DNA of 11,844 nt from AM-2324 sp042091035 (GTDB lineage: Bacteria; Bacteroidota; Bacteroidia; Chitinophagales; Saprospiraceae): contig JBELIG010000095.1 in NCBI GenBank assembly GCA_042091035.1, positions 1 to 11,844 on the forward strand, given 5' to 3'. This document shows positions 1 through 8,093 of the stretch, piece by piece. The notes under the pieces are model-generated. The model worked only from the letters and a program-made list of their open reading frames with translations, was not told where the DNA came from and searched no databases. Each line of letters begins with the position of its first letter. The stretch's first letter is position 1. The position numbers and the translations under genes were made by a program.

Positions 1-2540
1 TCTGTGATGATGAGACAGAATTGGTAAGACGGTATTGGGTCAGTCGAGATGAATCCTTGAATGAAAGTGCTACTGCCATTCAAGATATTTTTATTGTAAG
101 AGACTATCAAATTGATTTTCCAAATGATCAGACCTTTGAATGTACCGTATTCAATGCTTCTAATGAAGTTATTGAGGCAAGTCAAAATGGTTCAGGTATT
201 CCTGTTTCATCGGGAGGAGAGGATCTAAGTATTTGTAATTATTCATTTGTTTATTCTGACCAAATACTGCCAACCTGTTCCAATAGTTTTAAGATTTTTA
301 GAACTTGGACCGTCTTAGATTGGTGTACTGGAAATATTATTCTTTCTAATGACCAGGGAGAAGATAATATTCAGATTATTGAAGTTCGTGATACGGAAGC
401 TCCAGAAATTATAGTTCCTTCATTCACTTTAAGTGCAACAGAATCTGGAGTTTCAGGAACGTTTGACTGTTATTCATTAGGATTTGTTCCTGCGCCTGTG
501 GTAAGTGATGCTTGTAATGATTTTGAAATCTATATCATTACTCCAGTAGGTGAGGCTGTTTATATTAATGGTAATGATGGTTCAGCAGGTGCTATTATCC
601 CTGAGCCAGGCTTGAGCATTGGAAGTCATGAATTGGTTTTTCAAGCATTAGATCATTGTGGTAATGTATCTGAACAGTCAGTTATAGTTGAGGTAGTTGA
701 TGATATTACGCCAACTATGATCTGTGATGAATGGACACAGGTATCACTTAATAATCTTGGGATTGCTGAAGTGAATGCCTTAACTTTTGATGATGGCAGT
801 TTTGATAATTGTTGTATCGATGGCTTTACAGTTTCAAGAGATGCAGGCCTTTCATTCAATGAGACAGTCGTATTTGATTGTGCAGATGTTGGAGATACAT
901 TGGATGTGGTTTTGAGGTTGAAAGATTGTTTTACAAACTTCAATCTATGTAATGTAAAGGTATTGGTAGAGGACAAAATAAATCCTGTCGCATTTCCTCC
1001 TAATAGTCAAACTTCAAATTGCCAGATTTACTACAGTAGTATTCTACCCGAACTAGAATTTGGGAATTTTTCTATTCTAGATCAATTTGGATCTATACAA
1101 TATTACGATAACTGTGGCACAGAAGTTTCTGAGGAGGTTGATTGGTCGGTAAATACCTGTGGTGATGGCATTATTACTAGAACTTGGATAGTGACAGATG
1201 ATTATGGTAATCAAAGTCCATCTGTGAGCCAACAAATTTATATTGAATCCATAAGTGATTGGCAAGTTGATTTTCCTCAGGATGTAGCTTTTGACTGTAA
1301 CTCGGGGGTGAATTGGGATGCAATTCCAGAGCCTATTATAAATAATCAATCCTGTCATCAAATCGGTGTTTCATTTACAGATGAGGTGTTTGAGTTTCAA
1401 GGAGGATCCTGTAAGACAATCCTAAGGCATTGGGCATTAATCAATTGGTGTACATTCCCGGCAGAGCCTGTCGTAGAACATACACAAGTAATCGAAATAA
1501 TTGATGATCTGGCACCAGTTTTTAATGTGCTTGATCAAGTGTTTTATATTCCAGCAAATGCATGTGAGGTACAAGTAGATTTGAATATTGAATCCATAGA
1601 GGATTGTTCTGATAGTATTAGTATAGCCTATATAGCTTTGAATGATAATGGGGCTTTTTGGACACCTGGTGATTATACTGTTTCGGCATCTGTGTCTGAT
1701 TGGTGTAATAACCAAAGTAGTCAAAGTTTTGAGGTTTCAGTGCTGGATACGATAGCACCAACTCCATTTGCCCAAGATCAATTTAATATAGACTTGGGTG
1801 GCAATACTACCGTGGAAATACATGCTGAAGCTTTTGATCAAGCATCATTTGATAATTGTTCTGAAGTATATTTTTCCTTTTCAGAGAATACTGCTGATAC
1901 TATTTTTGTAGCCGATTGCGATCATTTAGGGTTGAATCAACTGGAGTTTTGGGTTACTGATGTTTATGGTAATGCTAGCTTTGTTACGGTTCAACTTAAC
2001 CTAACTGACAATATGGGGGTATGTGGAAATGCAATAAATATTTTTGCATTTGTTACAATGCCGAATGCTGTACCTGTCAGCTCAGCTGAATTATTGGATC
2101 AAGACGATAATCTCTTGGATCTATCTGCTTCAGATGGTAGTTTAGATACGGAAATAGACTTGAATACAGTTCAAAACTTAAATTTAAATATCCCTTATGA
2201 GGATATTTCAAATGGCGTTTCAACATTTGATTTAGTCATTATAACAAAACATATTTTAGGTATGCAGGCATTTGATAGCCCTTATCAATATTGGGCAGCT
2301 GATGTGAATGGCTCAAAGACTGTTACTACATTGGATATGGTGTATATTCAGAAAGTTATTCTGGGAATTAATACGTCTTTTCCAGTTCAAAAGAATTGGG
2401 TAAGTTATTTTGATTTGGGGATTAACCAAACTTGGGCTCAATCTGAAAGTATAAACTGTGAGGAGCTGCAGCCAGGGGCTGAGTTAAGCATTATAGCAAT
2501 AAAGCTTGGCGATGTGAATTTTTCTGCTGAACCAGAATAA
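1..2540 (+). CDS. Large extracellular Ig/HYR-like repeat protein with dockerin-like C-terminus (5' partial)
   Basis: The reading frame is open to the left edge (codons from position 3), so the true start and any signal peptide lie outside; the TTG at 21 is not a convincing start. About 845 residues are visible. Numbering from codon 21, a 'D-x-x-x-P' repeat boundary recurs near residues 124-128, 227-231, 318-322, 495-499 and 576-580. Motifs such as DGSFDNC (258-264), QASFDNC (607-613), TWTVLDWC (95-102), TWIVTDDYGN (388-397) and WALINWC (471-477) suggest Ig/HYR-like beta-sandwich repeats. Many paired cysteines fit disulfides in an exported protein. Residues 728-782 hold two dockerin-like calcium-loop/helix units (DISNGVSTFD... 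and DVNGSKTVTTLD..., each followed by a helix ending ILG). The protein ends shortly after LGDVNFSAEPE, and no type IX secretion C-terminal sorting domain follows. Such proteins are typical of Saprospiria cell surfaces; adhesion or matrix binding is inference. The specific function is unknown. Confidence 0.85.
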   Translation, partial: CDDETELVRRYWVSRDESLNESATAIQDIFIVRDYQIDFPNDQTFECTVFNASNEVIEASQNGSGIPVSSGGEDLSICNYSFVYSDQILPTCSNSFKIFRTWTVLDWCTGNIILSNDQGEDNIQIIEVRDTEAPEIIVPSFTLSATESGVSGTFDCYSLGFVPAPVVSDACNDFEIYIITPVGEAVYINGNDGSAGAIIPEPGLSIGSHELVFQALDHCGNVSEQSVIVEVVDDITPTMICDEWTQVSLNNLGIAEVNALTFDDGSFDNCCIDGFTVSRDAGLSFNETVVFDCADVGDTLDVVLRLKDCFTNFNLCNVKVLVEDKINPVAFPPNSQTSNCQIYYSSILPELEFGNFSILDQFGSIQYYDNCGTEVSEEVDWSVNTCGDGIITRTWIVTDDYGNQSPSVSQQIYIESISDWQVDFPQDVAFDCNSGVNWDAIPEPIINNQSCHQIGVSFTDEVFEFQGGSCKTILRHWALINWCTFPAEPVVEHTQVIEIIDDLAPVFNVLDQVFYIPANACEVQVDLNIESIEDCSDSISIAYIALNDNGAFWTPGDYTVSASVSDWCNNQSSQSFEVSVLDTIAPTPFAQDQFNIDLGGNTTVEIHAEAFDQASFDNCSEVYFSFSENTADTIFVADCDHLGLNQLEFWVTDVYGNASFVTVQLNLTDNMGVCGNAINIFAFVTMPNAVPVSSAELLDQDDNLLDLSASDGSLDTEIDLNTVQNLNLNIPYEDISNGVSTFDLVIITKHILGMQAFDSPYQYWAADVNGSKTVTTLDMVYIQKVILGINTSFPVQKNWVSYFDLGINQTWAQSESINCEELQPGAELSIIAIKLGDVNFSAEPE

Positions 2541-2545
2541 AAAAA

Positions 2546-2564
2546 GGGCACAAATTTTGTGCCC
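2546..2564. terminator. Bidirectional intrinsic terminator between the repeat protein and fadA
   Basis: A hairpin gggcaca / tgtgccc (7 bp, loop aattt; the complementarity can close two further A-T pairs) has an A-run before it (2538-2545) and a T-run after it (2565-2572). It therefore works as a hairpin plus U-tract on both strands. It lies between the stop codons of two convergent genes (2540 and 2574) and can end both transcripts. Confidence 0.9.
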
Positions 2565-2573
2565 TTTTTTTTA

Positions 2574-3746
2574 TTAGTTTAGGAGTTCATAAATACCTGC
2601 GATTCCTTGACCGCCACCTACACAGGCACTGACCATACCGTATTTATTACCTCTCCGTCTCATTTCATTGAAAAGTTGAGTTGACAGCTTTGCACCAGTA
2701 CAGCCAAGAGGATGTCCCAGAGCAATTGCTCCTCCGTTTACATTAACTATACTAGGGTCTAAACCAGATTCTTTGATGACTGCCAAAGCTTGAGTTGCAA
2801 ATGCTTCATTTAACTCAATAAGATCAATATCATTCAATTTTAATCCAGCTTGGCTTAGTGCTTTTGGTATAGCTGCACATGGTCCAATACCCATATATAA
2901 AGGATCAACACCTGCCACTGAGCAAGATGCAAGTCTTGCTATTGGTTGCAGGTTGTATTTCTTTACGATCTCCTCACTTACTACCAAAGTAAAGGCAGCC
3001 CCATCTGATGTTTGCGATGCATTACCAGCTGTAACTATACCTTTTTGGGCAAAAGCAGATCTTAGTTTGCCTAAGGCATCTACTGTAGTGCTCCTTCTTA
3101 CACCTTCATCCATTGCTACTGTATGTTTGGAGCTCGCTCTTTTACCATCTTTCACAAACACTTCTTCCACTTCAATAGGAACAATTTCATCTGTGAATCT
3201 TCCAGCATCAATTGCCTGCGCTGCTTTTAGATGTGATTCATAGGAGAAGGTATCTGCGGCTTCTCTACTAATACCGTATTTCTTGGCAACTGCCTCTGCT
3301 GTTAGTCCCATACTTACGACATAATCAGGCGTGTCTTTAGAAACATTGTAATTCGGTGCCAGTTTATAGCCTGTCATAGGGATCATACTCATGCTTTCGG
3401 TACCTCCGGCAACGTAAACATGTCCCATTCCTGCTTTTATCTTGCCGACAGCAATTGATATGGTTTCCAATCCGGATGCACAATATCTGTTTACGGTCAT
3501 ACCGGGCACACTTTTACCCAAGGCACGTACAGAAATCATCCTTCCTATCTGAAGGCCTTGTTCTCCTTCTGGGTTGGCACAACCAACGATTACATCATCT
3601 ACTAGCTGTGGGTCCAATTCAGGTGTATTATCCATCATGTGCTTGATGACTCCAATTGCTAGATCATCAGATCTATAATTTTTAAAGCCACCTCTTTTAG
3701 CCTTGCCAACTGCTGTTCTATATGCTTTTACTATATATGCTTCCAT
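2574..3746 (-). CDS. fadA: Acetyl-CoA C-acyltransferase (3-ketoacyl-CoA thiolase)
   Basis: Encodes 390 residues, normal for a degradative thiolase. It cleaves 3-ketoacyl-CoA with CoA to give acetyl-CoA and a chain shortened by two carbons, the last step of beta-oxidation, in the cytoplasm. The thiolase active site is complete: nucleophilic Cys89 in NRYCASGLE, the NEAF motif at 313-316, His345 in GGAIALGHPLGCTGAK and the C-terminal acid/base Cys375 in SACVGGGQG. The start is ATG 3746 (MEAYIVKAYRTAVGK), which matches the usual thiolase N-terminus. It lies 26 bp downstream of fadN on the same strand and is almost certainly cotranscribed with it. The bidirectional terminator at 2546-2564 ends the unit, so no acyl-CoA dehydrogenase gene follows. 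A biosynthetic acetoacetyl-CoA thiolase is an alternative by sequence alone, but the fadN partner favours fatty-acid degradation. Confidence 0.95.
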   Translation of the reverse strand: MEAYIVKAYRTAVGKAKRGGFKNYRSDDLAIGVIKHMMDNTPELDPQLVDDVIVGCANPEGEQGLQIGRMISVRALGKSVPGMTVNRYCASGLETISIAVGKIKAGMGHVYVAGGTESMSMIPMTGYKLAPNYNVSKDTPDYVVSMGLTAEAVAKKYGISREAADTFSYESHLKAAQAIDAGRFTDEIVPIEVEEVFVKDGKRASSKHTVAMDEGVRRSTTVDALGKLRSAFAQKGIVTAGNASQTSDGAAFTLVVSEEIVKKYNLQPIARLASCSVAGVDPLYMGIGPCAAIPKALSQAGLKLNDIDLIELNEAFATQALAVIKESGLDPSIVNVNGGAIALGHPLGCTGAKLSTQLFNEMRRRGNKYGMVSACVGGGQGIAGIYELLN

Positions 3747-3772
3747 GAAAAATTTTCTTTAATTGATTAGAA

Positions 3773-6160
3773 TTAGTTTCTAAGCGGCTTTCCTGTGCTA
3801 AGTATGTGTTGTATGCGTTCAAGTGTTTTTTGTTCGCCACAAAGACTTAGGAATGCTTCCCTTTCAATGTCAAGTAGATATTGCTCAGAAACTTTTTGCT
3901 GACTGGTAAGGTCACCTCCACAAAGCACATTCGCGACTTTGTGAGCGATCTTAATGTCATGCTCTGAAGCAAATCCTCCTAGTTTTAATTCATTGGCTGC
4001 TGCGTAAAGTGCACCAAGTCCACCACGACCTAAGACTAGAATATCTTCTCTATAAATTGGCTGGGTGTATCTTTCTGCCAGTTGGAGTGCATATTTTTTC
4101 GCTTCTGCAATATTGGAATCTAGATTGACAACTACCTTGTCTTTCTCATTTAGATATCCTAAGTCATAAGCTTCGTATGCCGATTTTGAAACGGCTGCAG
4201 TTGCGATAGTTCTGAATCGTTCGATAAGGGTAGGGATCATTACATCACCTTTAAAGAAAGAATCAGATGCTCTTACTGCAAACTCTTTGGTTCCGCCACC
4301 ACCCGGTATAAGTCCTGATCCAACTTCAACTAAACCGATATAGGATTCTGCTGCTGCAACAACTCCGTCACAGTGCATAGCTAATTCACATCCACCACCA
4401 AACACATAACCTTGTGTAGCGGCTACAACAGGAATGGATGAGTATCGACATCGCATCATTGTTTGTTGGAATAAATTGATGGCCATATTCAGTTCTTCGA
4501 ATTCTTGCTCATAGGCCATCATTGCCATCATCATAAGGTTTGCACCAACTGTGAAATGTTGTGCGTCGTTACCTATTACCAGCGCCTTCCAAGGACCTCC
4601 CTCTGCCAATTCAATAGCCTCATTGAGTCCTCTTAGTATGCCTTCACCGATTGCATTCATCTTAGAAGTGAATTCTAAGCAAAGAACACCATCGCCAATA
4701 TCATGTACTATAATCTCATTGTTCTTCAGAACCGCTTTGCGATCTCTGTAAGTGTCCAATATAACATAATCCTCTGTTCCCGGGATTTGTTCGTAAGACT
4801 TAGAGTTTACATTATAAAATAAGCGCTTCCCATTTTCAAGTTTGTAGAAACTAGTATTGCCGGCCTCAAGCATTTCTTTTGCCCAAGGAGCTACTGAATA
4901 ACCATCAGCTTCAGCGCTCTTAATACCTTTTTCTAATCCTATAATATCCCAATACTCAAATGGACCAATTTCCCAAGCAAATCCTGCTCGCATACCATCA
5001 TCTATACTGTAACACTGGTCTGCAATTTCTGGAATCCTTTTTGAGATATAAGCAAATAGGCCATTCAGGCTTCTTCGGATTAATTCGCCTCCTTTATCTT
5101 CAGAATCATATAGCGCCTTGATTCGATTACTTCTGTTCTCGATCTGTTTCGCAAGTCCTAAGGCAGGAAGTTTAGGCGAAACTCTATCTCTATATTCCTT
5201 TGAGTTTAAATCATAAGAAAGAATTACACGCCTTCCTTTTTCATCTCTGTCAGCAGTTTTCTTGTAAAAGCCCTGCCCAGTTTTATCTCCAAGGAAATTA
5301 TTTTCAACTAGCTTATTGAAATAGTCAGGTATGTCAAATTTTTGTGCATCCTCATCCTCAGGACAATTTGCTTTTATACCTTTCAAAACTTTATCTGCTG
5401 TGTCTAGACCAACCATATCCATGAGCCTAAACGTACCTGTTTTAGGTCTTGCAATAGCAGCTCCTGTTAGTTTGTCAACTTCCTCTATAGTGAGTCCAAG
5501 TTCTTGTGTAAGCTCAAGGATGCAGGCCATAGAATACAGACCAACTCTATTTGCTATAAAGGCTGGGGTGTCTTTAGCTAAAACCGTTTGTTTCCCGAGA
5601 TAATTGGACCCATAATCCATAAGGAATTGTGTCACCTCAGGACTTGTATCTTGAGTCGGTATGATCTCAAGTAAGCGCATATAGCGCGGCGGGTTGAAGA
5701 AGTGAGTTCCGCAGAAATGTTTTTTGAAGTCTTCCGATCTTCCTGCTGCCATCATATGGATTGGAATTCCTGAAGTGTTCGAGGTGACTAGAGTACCTGA
5801 TTTTCTTAGACCATCAACTTTTTCAAAAAGTTGCTGCTTGATATCTAATCGCTCAACAATAACTTCAATGACCCAGTCACAATCTTTGATCTTTTGCAAA
5901 TCATCCTCAAAGTTTCCGGTTGTTATGCGGGAACTGAAATCTTTATTGTAAAGTGGTGCAAGTTTAGCTTTCAAGGCTTTTTTTAGCGCATCGTTTGCTA
6001 GTTTGTTTCTTGCTGCTTTAAGCTCTTTTTGATCTTCCTTAAGGTCAAATGGTAAAATATCCAGTAGAAGGACTTCCAAACCTATATTGGCAAGATGACA
6101 AGCAATTCCCGATCCCATGATTCCGGAGCCAAGAACGGCTACTTTTTTGATTCTTCTCAT
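3773..6160 (-). CDS. fadN: Bifunctional 3-hydroxyacyl-CoA dehydrogenase / enoyl-CoA hydratase (FadN type)
   Basis: Encodes 795 residues. It hydrates enoyl-CoA and oxidises the resulting L-3-hydroxyacyl-CoA with NAD+, supplying the substrate of the thiolase next door. The dehydrogenase comes first: NAD-binding GSGIMG at 11-16, NTSGIPI at 128-134, catalytic pair His153 (HFFNP) and Glu165, and the helical dehydrogenase C-domain from about DTPAFIANRVG (197-207) with KTGQGFY at 293-299. The crotonase-fold hydratase occupies about 485-700: FTVGANL at 536-542, GGGCELAMHCD (588-598) with catalytic Glu592, and GLVEVGSGLIPGGGGTKE with catalytic Glu612. Both hydratase glutamates are present. This order is the reverse of E. 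coli FadB/FadJ and matches Bacillus subtilis FadN. The start is ATG 6160, giving MRRIKKVAVLG directly before the Rossmann motif; no Shine-Dalgarno is visible. It is the first gene of the operon, divergent from exbB. Confidence 0.94.
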   Translation of the reverse strand: MRRIKKVAVLGSGIMGSGIACHLANIGLEVLLLDILPFDLKEDQKELKAARNKLANDALKKALKAKLAPLYNKDFSSRITTGNFEDDLQKIKDCDWVIEVIVERLDIKQQLFEKVDGLRKSGTLVTSNTSGIPIHMMAAGRSEDFKKHFCGTHFFNPPRYMRLLEIIPTQDTSPEVTQFLMDYGSNYLGKQTVLAKDTPAFIANRVGLYSMACILELTQELGLTIEEVDKLTGAAIARPKTGTFRLMDMVGLDTADKVLKGIKANCPEDEDAQKFDIPDYFNKLVENNFLGDKTGQGFYKKTADRDEKGRRVILSYDLNSKEYRDRVSPKLPALGLAKQIENRSNRIKALYDSEDKGGELIRRSLNGLFAYISKRIPEIADQCYSIDDGMRAGFAWEIGPFEYWDIIGLEKGIKSAEADGYSVAPWAKEMLEAGNTSFYKLENGKRLFYNVNSKSYEQIPGTEDYVILDTYRDRKAVLKNNEIIVHDIGDGVLCLEFTSKMNAIGEGILRGLNEAIELAEGGPWKALVIGNDAQHFTVGANLMMMAMMAYEQEFEELNMAINLFQQTMMRCRYSSIPVVAATQGYVFGGGCELAMHCDGVVAAAESYIGLVEVGSGLIPGGGGTKEFAVRASDSFFKGDVMIPTLIERFRTIATAAVSKSAYEAYDLGYLNEKDKVVVNLDSNIAEAKKYALQLAERYTQPIYREDILVLGRGGLGALYAAANELKLGGFASEHDIKIAHKVANVLCGGDLTSQQKVSEQYLLDIEREAFLSLCGEQKTLERIQHILSTGKPLRN

Positions 6161-6189
6161 TAATTATTGACGTCTTGTTAAACGGATAC

Positions 6190-6203
6190 AGCGAATTTTC
6201 GCT
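6190..6203. promoter_or_regulatory. Palindrome at predicted fadN transcription start (operator candidate)
   Basis: The perfect inverted repeat agcgaa-tt-ttcgct lies 30-43 bases before the fadN start codon, exactly where transcription from the candidate promoter would begin. That position suits a repressor operator, perhaps one that senses acyl-CoA. No regulator gene is in the window and I do not recognise the motif. It could also form a very short RNA hairpin. Confidence 0.3.
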
Positions 6204-6208
6204 AAATG

Positions 6209-6238
6209 CAAAATTGCTCTTTTTTTTGAATTTTCAAA
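6209..6238 (-). promoter_or_regulatory. Candidate Bacteroidota promoter for fadN-fadA
   Basis: Read on the minus strand, TTTG (plus 6238-6235) is followed after 18 bases by CAATTTTG (plus 6216-6209). This fits the Bacteroidota -33 TTTG / -7 TAnnTTTG consensus with a single mismatch (C for T). Transcription would start near 6201-6204 and give a leader of about 43 bases before the fadN ATG. It was found by eye in AT-rich DNA, so chance matching is possible. Confidence 0.4.
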
Positions 6239-6245
6239 GTTTGAA
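6233..6245. promoter_or_regulatory. Palindrome overlapping the fadN -33 element
   Basis: A perfect inverted repeat ttcaaa-g-tttgaa covers the candidate -33 TTTG element of fadN. It could be a second protein-binding site or a chance result in AT-rich DNA. It is not the same sequence as the 6190-6203 palindrome. Confidence 0.2.
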
Positions 6246-6494
6246 GACAAGAATTATAAAAATCGCTGTTTTTGTATCGCCAATTCTTATAATTTAAGGA
6301 TCTGATATTCAAACTTTTTTTATACTTTACTAACTGAAACCATTGAAAAAAGGTTTTTATTGTTGAGTTTTTACTAAAGAATCTTGGATAAAAAAGTTAA
6401 ATTCAATCCAAGTATCATATACTACATTTAGTCAAGCCTCGTTTTAGAGGAGTAGTCATACAAAATATAACGTACAGGTAAATCAATTTAAATC

Positions 6495-7187
6495 ATGTTG
6501 CAAAAGCCATTATTTCTTTTTTTTCAGGGTGAAACGGATTTAGTGACCGAAGAGTCAAAAAGTTTCCTTGATATCATTGTTGATGGAGGTCCATTGGGGA
6601 TCTTTATATATGCTATTATGTTTACCCTATCCATTATAGCTTTTTACATTTTTGTTGAGCGTTATTTTACGATAAAGAAAGCAGCGAAAGAGGATCATGG
6701 ATTTATTGAAAACATTCGTGCCTATGTAAATGCTGAAAATATACAGGCTGCAAAATCTCTATGCCAAAGCACCAATTCTCCGGTTGCTAGAATGGTAGAG
6801 AAGGGGCTTATGCGTATTGGTAAACCACTTAGAGATATAGATGCTGCCATTGAGAATGTTGGAAATCTAGAAATCTTTAAGCTAGAGAAGAATCTTTCAA
6901 CTTTAGCAAGTATTGCTGGTGCAGCGCCTATGATTGGTTTCTTCGGAACAGTAACGGGTATGATCATGGCCTTCTATGAGATGTCAACCTCAGAGAATGT
7001 GACTCCAGATGCACTAGCAGGGGGTATTTATCAAGCCTTGATTACTACAGCATTCGGATTGTTTATTGGTATCCTAGCTTTCGTAGGCTATAACCTACTT
7101 GTAGCATCCGTAGAAAAGGTAGTATACAAAATGGAACGTACGACTACAGAGTTCATGGATCTACTTCAGGAGCCACAATCTGTTTGA
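6495..7187 (+). CDS. exbB: ExbB/TolQ-family proton channel subunit
   Basis: Encodes 230 residues of the MotA/TolQ/ExbB proton-channel family. In the inner membrane ExbB forms the ring around ExbD and lets protons through to energise TonB. Three membrane spans are visible: about 36-57, 138-161 and 181-203, with the characteristic large cytoplasmic loop between spans 1 and 2. Family signatures in spans 2 and 3 are IAGAAPMIGFFGTVTGMI and GGIYQALITTAFGLFIG. The start ATG 6495 gives a short N-terminal periplasmic segment (MLQKPLFLFFQGETD), as usual for ExbB. No Shine-Dalgarno is present at a useful distance. It is the first gene of the exbB-exbD-exbD-tonB cluster; exbD begins 20 bp after its TGA stop. 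TolQ is the nearest alternative, but the TonB at the end of the cluster favours ExbB. Confidence 0.92.
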   Translation: MLQKPLFLFFQGETDLVTEESKSFLDIIVDGGPLGIFIYAIMFTLSIIAFYIFVERYFTIKKAAKEDHGFIENIRAYVNAENIQAAKSLCQSTNSPVARMVEKGLMRIGKPLRDIDAAIENVGNLEIFKLEKNLSTLASIAGAAPMIGFFGTVTGMIMAFYEMSTSENVTPDALAGGIYQALITTAFGLFIGILAFVGYNLLVASVEKVVYKMERTTTEFMDLLQEPQSV

Positions 7188-7207
7188 TCTATTCTTAAAT
7201 AAACTAT

Positions 7208-7612
7208 ATGTCTTTAGGAAAGCGAAATAAGGTAAGCGCTGAGTTCAGTATGTCTTCATTGACGGATATTATATTTCTGTTATTGATTTTCTTTATGTTG
7301 ACCTCAAGTGTTATTCAGATTCAAGACAAGGTTGATTTGCCTGAGTCTGATTCCAAAACTGTAGCTCCGCAGTCAACAGTTGTTTCTGTATTGGCAGGTG
7401 GACGTTTTAAAGTTGATGGTAATGAAGTATCTGATCGATTGCTTGCACAGCGTATCGAGGATCGCTTAAAAGATGTCAATGATCGATCTAATTTTACCGT
7501 TGCTATTGTGACAGATCAAACTACTGAATTCAAATATATTACTAGGGTTATGGAAGCTGCAGGAAAGCTTGGTGTACAGGCAATTATTGCAACGCAACCT
7601 ACCTCTGAATAA
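7208..7612 (+). CDS. exbD: ExbD/TolR-family protein, first copy
   Basis: Encodes 134 residues. ExbD is the single-span partner of ExbB: a short cytoplasmic N-terminus, one membrane helix (about 20-37) carrying the proton-accepting aspartate, and a periplasmic domain that contacts TonB. Here the essential aspartate is Asp20 in SSLTDIIFLLLIFFM. The periplasmic part (about 38-134) has the usual ExbD pattern, including a conserved end like VMEAAGKLGVQAIIATQ. The start is ATG 7208, only 20 bp after exbB. The first 34 residues are nearly identical to those of the next gene, whereas the periplasmic domains diverge strongly, which suggests two specialised subunits in one complex. Confidence 0.92.
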   Translation: MSLGKRNKVSAEFSMSSLTDIIFLLLIFFMLTSSVIQIQDKVDLPESDSKTVAPQSTVVSVLAGGRFKVDGNEVSDRLLAQRIEDRLKDVNDRSNFTVAIVTDQTTEFKYITRVMEAAGKLGVQAIIATQPTSE

Positions 7613-7620
7613 TTAGTTTT

Positions 7621-8022
7621 ATGGGTTTAAAGAAAAAGAATAAGGTAAGTGCAGAATTCAGTATGTCTTCATTGACAGACATAATATTTCTGTTATTGAT
7701 CTTTTTTATGCTTACGTCTTCTATTGTTGCTCCCAACGCAGTAAATCTAAAGTTGCCTGGGAAAAAGCGTGTTAGCCAAACGTCCAATCCAAAGACATTG
7801 GATGAGATTGCAATTCGCAGCGATGGTACTTACCGTTTTAATGGAAAGAAAGTAAGTTTGAATCAATTGAATTCTAGAGTACGGAGTCGATCAAGGAGTA
7901 GTAAAAAGGTTTATATGAAACTCTCACCTTCTCCAAATGCTCCGACTCAACAGGTCGTTCAAGCTATGGATTTAGGACGTAAATACGATGTTGAGTTAGT
8001 TTTAACACTTGGAAAGTCATAA
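7621..8022 (+). CDS. exbD: ExbD/TolR-family protein, second copy
   Basis: Encodes 133 residues, a paralogue of the gene directly upstream, starting 8 bp after that gene's stop. The membrane helix again carries the essential aspartate (Asp20 in SSLTDIIFLLLIFFM). The periplasmic region is different and more basic (LKLPGKKRVSQ at about 43-53, SRVRSRSRSSKKVYMKLS at about 85-102) and ends with VVQAMDLGRKYDVELVLTLGKS, an ExbD-like close. A pair of exbD genes between exbB and tonB is common in Bacteroidota. Translational coupling with the first exbD is likely given the spacing. The gap to tonB is longer (71 bp). Confidence 0.92.
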   Translation: MGLKKKNKVSAEFSMSSLTDIIFLLLIFFMLTSSIVAPNAVNLKLPGKKRVSQTSNPKTLDEIAIRSDGTYRFNGKKVSLNQLNSRVRSRSRSSKKVYMKLSPSPNAPTQQVVQAMDLGRKYDVELVLTLGKS

Positions 8023-8093
8023 ATCCATTATTTTAAGACTTTGTTTATATATATCACTAAGTAAGCGCCGTTATTTTTTCAAAACTAGATAGT

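Larger units (their letters stand above)
6161..6494. other. Divergent intergenic control region between fadN and exbB
   Basis: This 334-bp AT-rich region has no coding potential I can support on either strand and no tRNA. The half next to fadN holds a candidate minus-strand promoter and two short palindromes, listed separately. The half next to exbB holds an inverted repeat cttggat (6383-6389) / atccaag (6406-6412) with a 16-base spacer, and a small cctc/gagg hairpin near 6438-6451. I could not find a convincing TTTG / TAnnTTTG pair for exbB; tacattta near 6423 resembles a -7 element but lacks a -33 partner. Confidence 0.6.

Noticed and set aside
653..976. Several 90-110-residue minus-strand frames inside the large repeat protein
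   Set aside because: No recognisable domain, no promoter or start context, and the plus-strand protein has clear repeats; they are shadows.
6250..6293. aagaatt ... aattctt inverted repeat in the intergenic region
   Set aside because: Only 7 A/T-rich bases with a long spacer; expected by chance in such DNA.
6438..6451. cctc-gtttta-gagg hairpin and GAGGAG upstream of exbB, as riboswitch or Shine-Dalgarno
   Set aside because: The stem is only 4 bp, no known riboswitch core is present and the purine run is over 40 bases from the start codon.
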